From assembly GCF_010977555.1 (NCBI RefSeq), contig NZ_CP048815.1:930001-994000 (forward strand): 64,000 nucleotides of DNA, written 5' to 3'. Numbering within the stretch: position 1 is the stretch's first letter; every line of letters starts with the position of its first letter. The notes below the pieces were generated by a model. That model worked only from the letters and a program-made list of their open reading frames with translations, was not told the origin of the DNA and searched no databases. Of this stretch, positions 44,350 through 51,539 are shown piece after piece. The stretch comes from Caulobacter rhizosphaerae (GTDB taxonomy: Bacteria; Pseudomonadota; Alphaproteobacteria; Caulobacterales; Caulobacteraceae). A program made the position numbers and the translations under genes.

Positions 44350-44616
44350 TTAAGCCGCCCGGGGCTGGGCGGGATCTTGGCCCGGTTCGGCCGGACAGAG
44401 GAAGCGGCCGGCCAGGTCGCCGTTGCGGAGCCGCAGCTCCAGCACGCAGGTCCGGCCCGCCCGGTTGAAGCGTTGGGCCAGCCATCGCGCGGCCGCCTCG
44501 GCTCGGGCGCCGCTCTTGAAGATCATCGGGTTTTCGAACTCCGGGCAACGCACACCCCAGGCGTCGCCCTCGGGGGCGACGGAAATCACGGTCGGCACGA
44601 CCTTTCTCCAAATCAA
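44350..44616 (-). CDS. Hypothetical protein, about 82-88 aa
   Basis: The product reads VVPTVISVAPEGDAWGVRCP, FKSGARAEAAARWLAQRFNR and CVLELRLRNGDLAGRFLCPA. It looks like a small alpha/beta protein (strand-helix-strand) of the kind that binds or modulates another protein. I do not recognise a family. The likely start is GTG near 44598, directly behind GGAGAAAGG; the frame continues to TTG 44616. Confidence 0.55.
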   Translation of the reverse strand: MIWRKVVPTVISVAPEGDAWGVRCPEFENPMIFKSGARAEAAARWLAQRFNRAGRTCVLELRLRNGDLAGRFLCPAEPGQDPAQPRAA

Positions 44617-44756
44617 ACCAAAACGGGGCGGCCGGCGGGCAGGGACGGCCGACCGCCGATCCAGGGCTCCGACCTGACGGTGTCAGGCCGGCGCTCCAGA
44701 CCTCGGCTTCACGCCTTTTCCGACCGGCGTCCGCTTCGTCAGAAAAGGCTCCGGCC

Positions 44757-45020
44757 TCAGGAGGGGCTCGCGGCGTCCAGGCGCCGCAGCGCGGCCAGCA
44801 CCTCGCTCACCGGCACCGGGGCGCTGGTGCCCAGCAGCCAGCGGTGGGTGGGGCGATCCTCGACGGCGCTGGCGTCCGAGGCCCAGGCCGCCAGGATTTC
44901 GCGCTTGGCCCGCAAGTCGAGGTCCCCGTCCTTGACCACCTCCAGCGGATGCAGGAAGCCGACGGCGGGGCGACAGGGCCAGGGCGCGGCGCGTTTGGCG
45001 GTTTCGGAAGCGACGAGCAT
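44757..45020 (-). CDS. Hypothetical protein downstream of hsp20, 87 aa
   Basis: The product begins MLVASETAKRAAPWPCRPAV and includes FLHPLEVVKDGDLDLRAKRE, ILAAWASDASAVEDRPTHRW and PVSEVLAALRRLD. No known domain. It lies 14 bases behind the Hsp20 gene on the same strand and is probably co-transcribed, hence heat-inducible. ATG 45020 is preferred (GGGAG six bases upstream); ATG 45026 overlaps that ribosome site. Similar small proteins with a KRE(I/L)LAAWASD segment are familiar next to stress genes in Caulobacterales. Confidence 0.65.
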   Translation of the reverse strand: MLVASETAKRAAPWPCRPAVGFLHPLEVVKDGDLDLRAKREILAAWASDASAVEDRPTHRWLLGTSAPVPVSEVLAALRRLDAASPS

Positions 45021-45034
45021 GGTCATCTCCCGCC

Positions 45035-45508
45035 TCAGGCCGCCTTGCGGGCCTTGTCGGGCCCGGCCAGCTGCTGCTGGCGAGCCTGGCCGATCTCGAT
45101 GCGCCGGGGCTTCAGCGCCTCGGGGACTTCACGCTCCAGCTCGATCGTCAGCAGGCCGTCGGCGTGGCTCGCCGACCGGACCACCACGTGGTCGGCCAGT
45201 TCGAAGCGCCGCTCGAACCCGCGCATGGCCACGCCTCGGTGCAGGAAGTTGCGCTCGCCTTCCTCGGCCCGGGCCTTCTTGCCGGACACCACCAGCAGGT
45301 TCGGCTGGGCGGTCACCTCCAGCTCGGCCGGCGAAAAGCCCGCGGCGGCGATCGTCACGCGATAGCTGTCCTGGCCCGTCTTCTCGACGTCGAAAGGCGG
45401 ATAACTGGCGTCGGCGTTGCTGCGCAGCGCCGCCTCGGCCAGGTCGGCCATGCGGTCGACGCCGATCATCGAGCGATAAAGGGGGGAAAAGTCGAAAGCG
45501 GTGCTCAT
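45035..45508 (-). CDS. Small heat shock protein Hsp20 (IbpA-like), 157 aa
   Basis: An ATP-independent holdase chaperone. N-terminal FDFSPLYRSMIGVDRMADLA is typical of alphaproteobacterial Hsp20. The alpha-crystallin domain follows (YPPFDVEKTGQDSYRVTIAA, GFSPAELEVTAQPNLLVVSG, NFLHRGVAMRGFERRFELAD, GLLTIELEREVPEALKPRRI). The C-terminal IEI motif for oligomer contacts is present as RRIEIG. ATG 45508 has AGGAG seven bases upstream; the open frame to 45631 is untranslated leader. Expression is probably controlled by the ROSE-like leader. The gene is followed by the 87-residue gene. Confidence 0.92.
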   Translation of the reverse strand: MSTAFDFSPLYRSMIGVDRMADLAEAALRSNADASYPPFDVEKTGQDSYRVTIAAAGFSPAELEVTAQPNLLVVSGKKARAEEGERNFLHRGVAMRGFERRFELADHVVVRSASHADGLLTIELEREVPEALKPRRIEIGQARQQQLAGPDKARKAA

Positions 45509-45595
45509 TTCCATCTCCTCGCAAGCAAGTTGGACATGAGGGGCGCCCGAAGCGCTCGGCGCCCCAGAGCCGAACCCATGAGGCGTTCGGCACGA
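45509..45595 (-). promoter_or_regulatory. ROSE-type RNA thermometer in the hsp20 leader
   Basis: On the minus strand the leader forms hairpin I with arms 45585-45591 and 45569-45575 (GCCGAAC/GTTCGGC). Hairpin II has arms 45558-45565 and 45540-45547 (GGGGCGCC/GGCGCCCC). Then comes TTGCTTGCGAGGAG, in which UUGCU can pair with the AGGAG ribosome site. Stacked hairpins ending in a U(U/C)GCU anti-SD are the ROSE signature that opens on heating. A TTGACC/TATTAA-like promoter lies at about 45607-45631. Confidence 0.6.
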
Positions 45596-45631
45596 GGCGA
45601 ATTTAATACAGACCAAGCACGGGTCAAGCAC

Positions 45632-46020
45632 CGGTCGCCGGATTTTTCGACGGTCAGGTAATCGGCCTATTTCTCACCGCTGTGGACCGGGTCCGTTCAA
45701 TGGCGGTGGAGGCGGTTTGCAGTAAAGCGAGACGACATATCGACGAGTTGTTGGGGCGGCGTGCTCCAGGATCTGCCGGCATCCGAACATGCCGGAGTTT
45801 AAGCCAAGCCCCACGCCTGAAAGCTTGAAGAGCTGTCCGAGTGACGGCGACGGGGGAGGGGGCGATCGCTACGCGGCAGCGGGATCGGCGTTCAGCGCGG
45901 GAGCCGAAAACCTCGTCCTTCGACAAGCTCAGGATGAGGTTTTCTTGCTGCTGGGCTTGTGAATGGTCCTCATCCTGAGCTTGTCGAAGGACGAGGACCA
46001 CGCACGAAGCCGAGCATCCT
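45632..46020. other. Intergenic region between hsp20 and the GH31 gene
   Basis: Apart from the inverted repeat at 45911-45996 I see no gene. The minus-strand frame at 45654-46001 is translated through the inverted repeat and does not look like protein. Confidence 0.5.
45911..45996. repeat. 29-bp perfect inverted repeat (REP-like element / terminator)
   Basis: Arms at 45911-45939 and 45968-45996 are exact reverse complements (CCTCGTCCTTCGACAAGCTC...), with a 28-base loop. The TCCTTCGACAAGCTCAGGA core is a common dispersed intergenic repeat in Caulobacter and related genomes. It lies just downstream of the GH31 gene and may end its transcript. Confidence 0.75.
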
Positions 46021-48402
46021 CTAAGGCGCGCCCACCACCGTCTCCTGGCCGGTGTAGCGCACCGTCCGGGCCGGCGGCGTCACCGCCAGGCCCGCGCCGG
46101 TCTGGTCGCCGACCCAGACGATGTTGAAGACCCGCTCGCGCGGCATGCCGGGATAGCGTCCCTTCCGCGCCCCGATCGTCAGGGTCTTGCGGGCCTCGTT
46201 CCAGCGCAGGTCGATGGTCGCCCGCCGCCCCTGCCGGTAGCCCTGGCCGTCGCCCTCGTCGTCATAGAGGGTGAAGGCGCCGTCGGCCCCGCGATAGACG
46301 CGGATCTCCAGCGGCGCGTCGGCGCCCGCCTGGGCATGCGGAACCACCGGCGCCAGCGGCAGGATGGCCCCGGCCCGGACATGGATCGGCAGGACCTCCA
46401 GCGGCGCCGCGGCCGTCACCGTCGATCCGCCAGCGTAGCGGCGGCCGGTCCAGAAGTCGTACCAGGGCGCGGCGCCGGGCAGATAGACGGTCCGGGTCTC
46501 GGCCTTGGGCTGGACCACCGGGCTGACCAGCAGGTCCTGTCCGAACAGGTACTGGTCGGAAATCCCGCGGGCCCGCGGGTCGGCGGCGAAGTCCATCTCC
46601 AGCGGCCGCATCATCGTGTAGCCCTGGTCGGTGACCCGCCACGACGTCGCATAGATGTAGGGCAGCAGCCGGTAGCGCAGCTCGACATAGCGCCGCAGGA
46701 TCTGTTGGGCCGGCTCGTCGAACCGCCAGATCTCCTTGGCCGGACCCGTGCCGTGCACCCGGAACATCGGGGTGAAGGCGCCGAACTGGAACCAGCGCAC
46801 GAACAGCTCGCGATAGTCGGGATCGCGGGGCTCGCCGCCGAAGAAGCCGCCGATGTCGGTGTTCCAGTAGGGGATGCCGCTGGCCACGAAGTTCAGCCCG
46901 GCCGGGATCTGCTTGCGGAACACCGCCCAGTCGCCGTGGATGTCGCCCGACCAGGTGACCGCGGCGTTGCGTTGCTGGCCGAGCCACGCCGAGCGGGTCA
47001 GCACGAACGGCCGCTTGCCGGGCGCGTCCTTCAACTGGCCGTCATAGACGCCCGTCGTGTGCATCAGCGGATAGGCGTTGTAGACCTCCGCCCCCGGGCC
47101 GGCCGCCGTGGTCAGGGCGCGCATCTGGCCCCATTCGCCGCCCAGCTCGGCCTCGCTGGCGTCCAGCCAGTAGCCGTCGAAGCCGATCGGGGTCATCGAT
47201 TTGGAGATCTGCGACCAGTAGAGGTCGCGCCCGGCCTTGCCATAGGCGTCGTACCAGCGGCCGGAGCCTTCCGGATAGACGTTGCGGTAGGTCGGCGGGA
47301 ACAGCACGCCGGCCGCCTCCAGCGCCTTGGTGTTGGCCAGGTCCGCGTCGAAGCGCGGCCAGACCGAGACGATGGCGTGCACGTCCATCGCCTTCAGGTC
47401 GGCCAGCATCTTCTTGGGGTCGGGGTAACGGGCGGGATCGAACTGGTGCGAGCCCCATTGGCCCGGGGCCCAGTACTGCCAGTCCTGGATCACCGCATCG
47501 ATCGGGATGTTCATCTGGCGATAGCGGCGGGCGATCCCGACCAGCTCGTCCTGCGAGCTGTAGCGTTCGCGTGATTGCCAGAAGCCCCAGGTCCAGCGGG
47601 CCATCATCGGCGCCGCCCCGGTCAGGCGGCGATAGCCGGCGATCACCGCGTCGGGCTTGGAGCCGGCGATGAAGTAGTAGTCGATGTCGCGCCCGGCCTC
47701 CGACCGGAACGCCAGCTGGTTGGCGGCCTGGGGCAGGCCGACCTCGACGGTCGTCACCGAGGCGTTGTCCCACAGGATTCCGTAGCCTTTCGTCGACCAC
47801 AGCATCGGCACGGCGACGTCGGTGTTCTTCTGCTGCAGCAGCACGCTGTGGCCGGTGCGGTCGAGCGCGCCGTCCGAATGCTGGCCAAGGCCCAGGAATT
47901 CCTGCGGACCGGAGATCTCAAACGCCTGGCGGATCGAGAACTGGCCAGGCGCGCCGCCCGTGGCTGGCGCCAGGCCGTCGTCCCCCGCCGCCAGCAACTC
48001 GCGGGTGTAGGGCTTTCCGGCCGCGTCGCTGAACGACACCGCGCCGCTGTCGCGGGCGATGGCCACCTTCAGCCCCGGGGTGGTGATCTCGACGCCCGCG
48101 GCGGTGTTGGCGACGCGAAGGCGCTGAGTGGGCCGCGGCAGGACCACCGCCAGGCTGGTCCGGTTCGGCGCCGCCCCGCGGTAGCGCCGGACCCGGACGA
48201 TGTTGTCGCCCCAGACCTGCACATTGACCGCGCCCTGGGCCGTGCGGACCGTGAGGCCGTCCTCGCCCTGCTGGACCGCCGAGGCCGGCGGCCTGGCCTG
48301 GGCGTGCGCCGCCTCGGCCATCGGCCAGGCGGCCAGGGCCAGGCCCACGATCAGGAGCCGCCAAGGCCGTCTGGCCCGGCCCTGGAACTTTGCGTCGGTC
48401 AT
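46021..48402 (-). CDS. Glycoside hydrolase family 31 (alpha-glucosidase/alpha-xylosidase-like), exported
   Basis: A large exported alpha-glycosidase. The signal peptide (RRPWRLLIVGLALAAWPMAE ending AHAQA) sends it to the periplasm. An N-terminal galactose-mutarotase-like domain is followed by the TIM barrel with GFDGYWLDASEAELGG (nucleophile Asp414) and VTWSGDIHGDWAVF (acid/base Asp487). Also present are the MARWTWGFWQSRERYSSQDE insert and C-terminal beta domains with a DUF5110-like segment (YRGADGAFTLYDDEGDG). Length (793) is normal for the family. Specificity between glucosides and xylosides is not decided. A LacI-type operator lies 80-93 bases before the start, so sugar-dependent control is likely. 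Confidence 0.9.
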   Translation of the reverse strand: MTDAKFQGRARRPWRLLIVGLALAAWPMAEAAHAQARPPASAVQQGEDGLTVRTAQGAVNVQVWGDNIVRVRRYRGAAPNRTSLAVVLPRPTQRLRVANTAAGVEITTPGLKVAIARDSGAVSFSDAAGKPYTRELLAAGDDGLAPATGGAPGQFSIRQAFEISGPQEFLGLGQHSDGALDRTGHSVLLQQKNTDVAVPMLWSTKGYGILWDNASVTTVEVGLPQAANQLAFRSEAGRDIDYYFIAGSKPDAVIAGYRRLTGAAPMMARWTWGFWQSRERYSSQDELVGIARRYRQMNIPIDAVIQDWQYWAPGQWGSHQFDPARYPDPKKMLADLKAMDVHAIVSVWPRFDADLANTKALEAAGVLFPPTYRNVYPEGSGRWYDAYGKAGRDLYWSQISKSMTPIGFDGYWLDASEAELGGEWGQMRALTTAAGPGAEVYNAYPLMHTTGVYDGQLKDAPGKRPFVLTRSAWLGQQRNAAVTWSGDIHGDWAVFRKQIPAGLNFVASGIPYWNTDIGGFFGGEPRDPDYRELFVRWFQFGAFTPMFRVHGTGPAKEIWRFDEPAQQILRRYVELRYRLLPYIYATSWRVTDQGYTMMRPLEMDFAADPRARGISDQYLFGQDLLVSPVVQPKAETRTVYLPGAAPWYDFWTGRRYAGGSTVTAAAPLEVLPIHVRAGAILPLAPVVPHAQAGADAPLEIRVYRGADGAFTLYDDEGDGQGYRQGRRATIDLRWNEARKTLTIGARKGRYPGMPRERVFNIVWVGDQTGAGLAVTPPARTVRYTGQETVVGAP

Positions 48403-48481
48403 CGGAATCCTTCCTGCGCTTCCTCGTCGGCACGGATTCTGTGTCCGTGGCCGGCCTGGTTCATGTCAGGGTAATTGACAA

Positions 48482-48495
48482 TGGTAACGGTATCA
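48482..48495. promoter_or_regulatory. LacI-family operator upstream of the GH31 gene
   Basis: TGGTAACGGTATCA has the near-perfect symmetry TGRTAMCG...TA.CA around a central CG, the usual shape of LacI/GalR-family operators. It lies 80 bases before the GH31 start. No lacI-type gene is in the window. Confidence 0.55.
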
Positions 48496-48556
48496 ATCGA
48501 CCTCGTACGGGTCGCGACCATTCGGCACCTCAGAACATTTCCGCGCGTCAGAACGC

Positions 48557-48585
48557 AAAACGCCCCCGGATCGAAATCCGGGGCG
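48557..48585 (-). terminator. Intrinsic terminator downstream of carD
   Basis: On the minus strand, CGCCCCGGAT and ATCCGGGGGCG pair around TTCG, followed by TTTT. It is placed 38 bases after the carD stop codon. Confidence 0.65.
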
Positions 48586-48622
48586 CTTCGCTTTAACTCT
48601 GACTATTGCTGTCAGACCGCGC

Positions 48623-49129
48623 TCAGGCGGCGTTCTTGACCAGAGACTTGGTCAGGATGCCGATGGCGGCTTCGCGGTCGATGCGCTCGATGGCGGCGAC
48701 TTCCCGGGCCATGCGGTCCAGGGCCGATTCATAGAGCTGGCGCTCGGAATAGGACTGTTCCGGCTGGTTTTCGGCGCGGTGCAGGTCGCGAACCACCTCG
48801 GCGATCGAGATCAGGTCGCCTGAATTGATCTTGGCTTCGTATTCCTGGGCGCGGCGCGACCACATGGTGCGCTTCACGCGGGCGCGGCCCTTCAGCGTGG
48901 TCAGGGCCTGGCTGACGACATTGCCTTCGGCCAGCGGGCGCAGGCCCGCGGTCTTGGCCTTCTTGGTCGGCACGCGCAGGGTCATCTTCTCGTGGTCGAA
49001 GGTGATGATGTAGACCTCGAGCGACATCCCGGCCACTTCCTGGGTCTCGACGCCCTGGATGCTGCCCACGCCGTGCGCGGGATAAACGACGTGATCGCCG
49101 ACCGAGAATTCCAGACCGCTCTTGCTCAT
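48623..49129 (-). CDS. CarD/CdnL-family transcription regulator, 168 aa
   Basis: An RNA-polymerase-binding protein that stabilises open complexes, as CdnL does in Caulobacter. The N-terminal RNAP-interaction domain begins LEFSVGDHVVYPAHGVGSIQ and includes YIITFDHEKMTLRVP. The C-terminal helical domain contains MWSRRAQEYEAKINSGDLIS, IAEVVRDLHRAENQPEQSYS, and ERQLYESALDRMAREVAAIE, with the tryptophan used at the DNA fork. ATG 49129 is chosen because MSKSGLEFSVGD is the conserved start; the frame extends to 49240 without support. Monocistronic, with a terminator behind it. Confidence 0.93.
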   Translation of the reverse strand: MSKSGLEFSVGDHVVYPAHGVGSIQGVETQEVAGMSLEVYIITFDHEKMTLRVPTKKAKTAGLRPLAEGNVVSQALTTLKGRARVKRTMWSRRAQEYEAKINSGDLISIAEVVRDLHRAENQPEQSYSERQLYESALDRMAREVAAIERIDREAAIGILTKSLVKNAA

Positions 49130-49553
49130 TCGTTCGTCCTCAATAAGTTCGGGCCAAGCCCAAAACACCGCGTCTCGAAACCATCCAAAGGGCGTCCCAA
49201 ACGGCGACAAGGACCCGTCCGCGAAATGTTGCGGGGCCAATACCGGTCAGGATTTGGAATAGTGCTTAAGTCACCCTTCGCCTTCGATCGGGCGCGCCGG
49301 TTTCCCGGCTGACATCGTCCACATGACGGCAGGCGCGAACAATCGCGACCGTTACGTCGAGAGCGACAATATCATAAAATTCAGCTTGATGAAAGGCTTG
49401 CGACCTGTTTAGCCGCCCGGCCAAGCTGATTTGGCCGATCTTTCGGGAGATTTACGGCGAAATTCGCGATTTCACTCGTCCGTCCCGTCCAGGATGGCGG
49501 AGACGGCGGCGACCGCCTCGTGCAATCTGCCCCACCATGCCGCGCTCCGCCCC
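49130..49553. other. Intergenic region between carD and the ICMT-like gene
   Basis: It holds the carD promoter and leader (minus strand) and the promoter of the divergent methyltransferase-like gene. An AT-rich core at about 49365-49400 (AATATCATAAAATTCAGCTTG) is the likely promoter zone. No gene is seen. Confidence 0.4.
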
Positions 49554-50246
49554 ATGACCGTGTCCAGACCCCCTTTCGGCCTTGCGCCGGCCCTGCTGGC
49601 TGGAAGCGTCGGCGGGCTGGCGCACGTGGGATTGCTGGCGCTAGGCGGGGCGGCGGGCGGCGATGTCCGCCCCTGGGGCCTGGCGGCGATCGCCGGCCTT
49701 GCCGCGGCCATCGAAGCCGGCTGCGCGGCGGGGATCCAGGCCGACCACCGGCCGCTCCCCGCCAGTCACGACCGCGTCTATGGCGCGCTGTCGGCGGCCG
49801 GCGCCCTGCTTTTCCTTCTGCTGACCGCGGGACCGTTGGCCGACTGGCCCCGATTCTCGACCCGGCTGACCCTTGGACCGGGCTGGATTGGCCTGGCCTT
49901 GGCGCTGAGCCTCGTCGGCATCGTCTTGCGGGCCCTGGCGATCCGGCGACTGGGCGCCCGCTTCAGCAGCGGCAACGTCGTGGACGGTCGCGCCGGCCTG
50001 GAGACGGCCGGCGTCTATCGCCTGCTGGCCCATCCTTCGGAGGCTGGGCTGCTGCTGCTGGCGGCCGGCGCGGCCCTGCTGAGCGCCTCGCCGTGGAGCC
50101 TGGTCGTCCTGGGCGCGCTCTACGGCTCGGCGCTGGCCCGGATCGGCCTTGAGGAAGCGACGTTGCGCGACCGGCACGGTTGCATCTACAAAATGTATCG
50201 CGCCGATCGCTTCGATCCGTTCCCCTCCTGGGTCCGGGATCGCTAG
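49554..50246 (+). CDS. ICMT-like integral membrane methyltransferase, 230 aa
   Basis: A membrane protein with six or so hydrophobic segments (PALLAGSVGGLAHVGLLALG; ALLFLLLTAGPLADW; GLALALSLVGIVLRALAI). The C-terminal part resembles isoprenylcysteine carboxyl methyltransferase/phospholipid methyltransferase proteins: FSSGNVVDGRAGLETAGVYR, LLAHPSEAGLLLLAAG, then IGLEEATLRDRHG with the conserved E. The substrate is unknown. ATG 49554 is used because the preceding frame lacks membrane character. The next gene follows after 32 bases. Confidence 0.7.
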   Translation: MTVSRPPFGLAPALLAGSVGGLAHVGLLALGGAAGGDVRPWGLAAIAGLAAAIEAGCAAGIQADHRPLPASHDRVYGALSAAGALLFLLLTAGPLADWPRFSTRLTLGPGWIGLALALSLVGIVLRALAIRRLGARFSSGNVVDGRAGLETAGVYRLLAHPSEAGLLLLAAGAALLSASPWSLVVLGALYGSALARIGLEEATLRDRHGCIYKMYRADRFDPFPSWVRDR

Positions 50247-50278
50247 CGAACTGGAGGCGATCCTTTGGGGGGAAAGCG

Positions 50279-50896
50279 ATGATCATCTGGGGCACGCGCG
50301 GCTTGACGCGCAAAGGCAAGGTCGGGCGCTTCTACTGCCCGCACTGCGACGGCGAGCGGGACTACCGGACCGTCAAGGTCCAGCGCTTCTTCACGCTCTA
50401 CTTCATTCCGCTCATTCCGATGGACGTGGTCTATGAAGGCGTGCGGTGCGAGACCTGCGCCAGCGAGTTCAAGCTCGCCGTGCTAGGCTATGATCCCCGC
50501 GCAGAGCGCGCGGCGATCCAGCAGGAAGTCAATCGCGGTCTGGTCGAGATCCTGCTGACCTTCAGCGCCCTGTCCGGCCGGAGCGACCCGGCGCACTTCG
50601 AGGCGATACGGGGCCATCTGGACGCGATCGGCTGCCAGGACTTCAGCGCCGACCAGATCGCCGCCCTGGCCGGCCGGGGCCGGATGGACATGGCTCACAC
50701 CGCCGAACGGATCGGGCCCAGGATGACGGCGACGGGGCACGAGGCCCTGGTCAAGGGCGCGCTGCTGACGGCCGCGCCAGACGGACCGCCGGACGCCGAG
50801 ATCGAGCAGCGGCTGGCCGATCTGGCCCGCGCCCTGGGGATGAGCGAGATTCACCTGCGCGGCGTGATCGCCAGCCATGCGCCGGCCATCGCCTGA
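50279..50896 (+). CDS. Zinc-ribbon / TerB-like protein, 205 aa
   Basis: The N-terminal zinc ribbon is FYCPHCDGERDY and VRCETCASEF, with a hydrophobic strand pair between (RFFTLYFIPLIPMDVVYEGV), typical of the zinc-ribbon domain found ahead of TerB. The C-terminal helical region (LVEILLTFSALSGRSDPAHF; EALVKGALLTAAPDGPPDAE; LGMSEIHLRGVI) is TerB-like, ending with a DnaJ-less tail. Role unknown. ATG 50279 has GGGGGGAAAG upstream. Confidence 0.7.
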   Translation: MIIWGTRGLTRKGKVGRFYCPHCDGERDYRTVKVQRFFTLYFIPLIPMDVVYEGVRCETCASEFKLAVLGYDPRAERAAIQQEVNRGLVEILLTFSALSGRSDPAHFEAIRGHLDAIGCQDFSADQIAALAGRGRMDMAHTAERIGPRMTATGHEALVKGALLTAAPDGPPDAEIEQRLADLARALGMSEIHLRGVIASHAPAIA

Positions 50897-50953
50897 CGGC
50901 GAGAAACCTGAGCCGGTCGGCGATCCCCGAGTCCAACCCCGGGGCCCGCCGGC

Positions 50954-51295
50954 TCAGCTGCCCTTGCCGGGCTTTTCGCTGAAATATTTCTCGAACTTGC
51001 CGGTTTCGCGTTCGAAGTCTTCGCGGTCGGCGGGGGGCGTGCCCTTGACCGTGATGTTCGGCCAGATCTTGGCGTATTCGGAATTGATCCGCAGCCACTT
51101 GCCGTCCGGCTCGTCCTCGGTGTCGGGCTTGATGGCGTCGATCGGGCACTCGGGCTCGCAGACGCCGCAGTCGATGCATTCGTCCGGATTGATGGCCAGG
51201 AAGTTCTCGCCCTCATAGAAGCAGTCGACCGGGCACACCTCGACGCAGTCCATGAACTTACATTTGATGCAGGCGTCGGTAACGATGTAGGTCAT
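50954..51295 (-). CDS. fdxA: 7Fe ferredoxin FdxA, 113 aa
   Basis: Small electron carrier with one [3Fe-4S] and one [4Fe-4S] cluster. The cysteines are in [19 protein letters not shown] and [16 protein letters not shown], the Azotobacter FdI/FdxA pattern. The C-terminal extension ([20 protein letters not shown]) is also typical. In alphaproteobacteria fdxA is commonly close to the Suv3-like helicase, S4 and carD genes, as here. An inverted repeat, CTGAGCCGG...CCGGCTCAG (50908-50957), overlaps its stop codon and may slow transcription from either side. Confidence 0.93.
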   Translation of the reverse strand: MTYIVTDACIKCKFMDCVEVCPVDCFYEGENFLAINPDECIDCGVCEPECPIDAIKPDTEDEPDGKWLRINSEYAKIWPNITVKGTPPADREDFERETGKFEKYFSEKPGKGS

Positions 51296-51539
51296 CGAAG
51301 GCTCGGTGTATTCCGGGACTAGCGCGAGAGAGGCCGCGTTTTCGAAGCCAAGGGGCCGCTTGTCAATGCGGCTTGGCTGCGCGCGGGCCCAGGATTTCTC
51401 ACATCCCCCTCCCTGTGGGCGGCCGGCGCCACCTCAAATTGGCGCGGATCTTTGGATACCGCCGTTACGTTACCCTTTCTTATCGAAGCTCGGTCACAAC
51501 CAAGCCGAGGAAAACAAACAAGAAGTCGACTACCCGACC

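Noticed and set aside
45654-46001. 115-residue minus-strand ORF
   Set aside because: Part of it is translated from the 29-bp inverted repeat (LRQAQDE, LSLSKDE), a known source of spurious ORFs.
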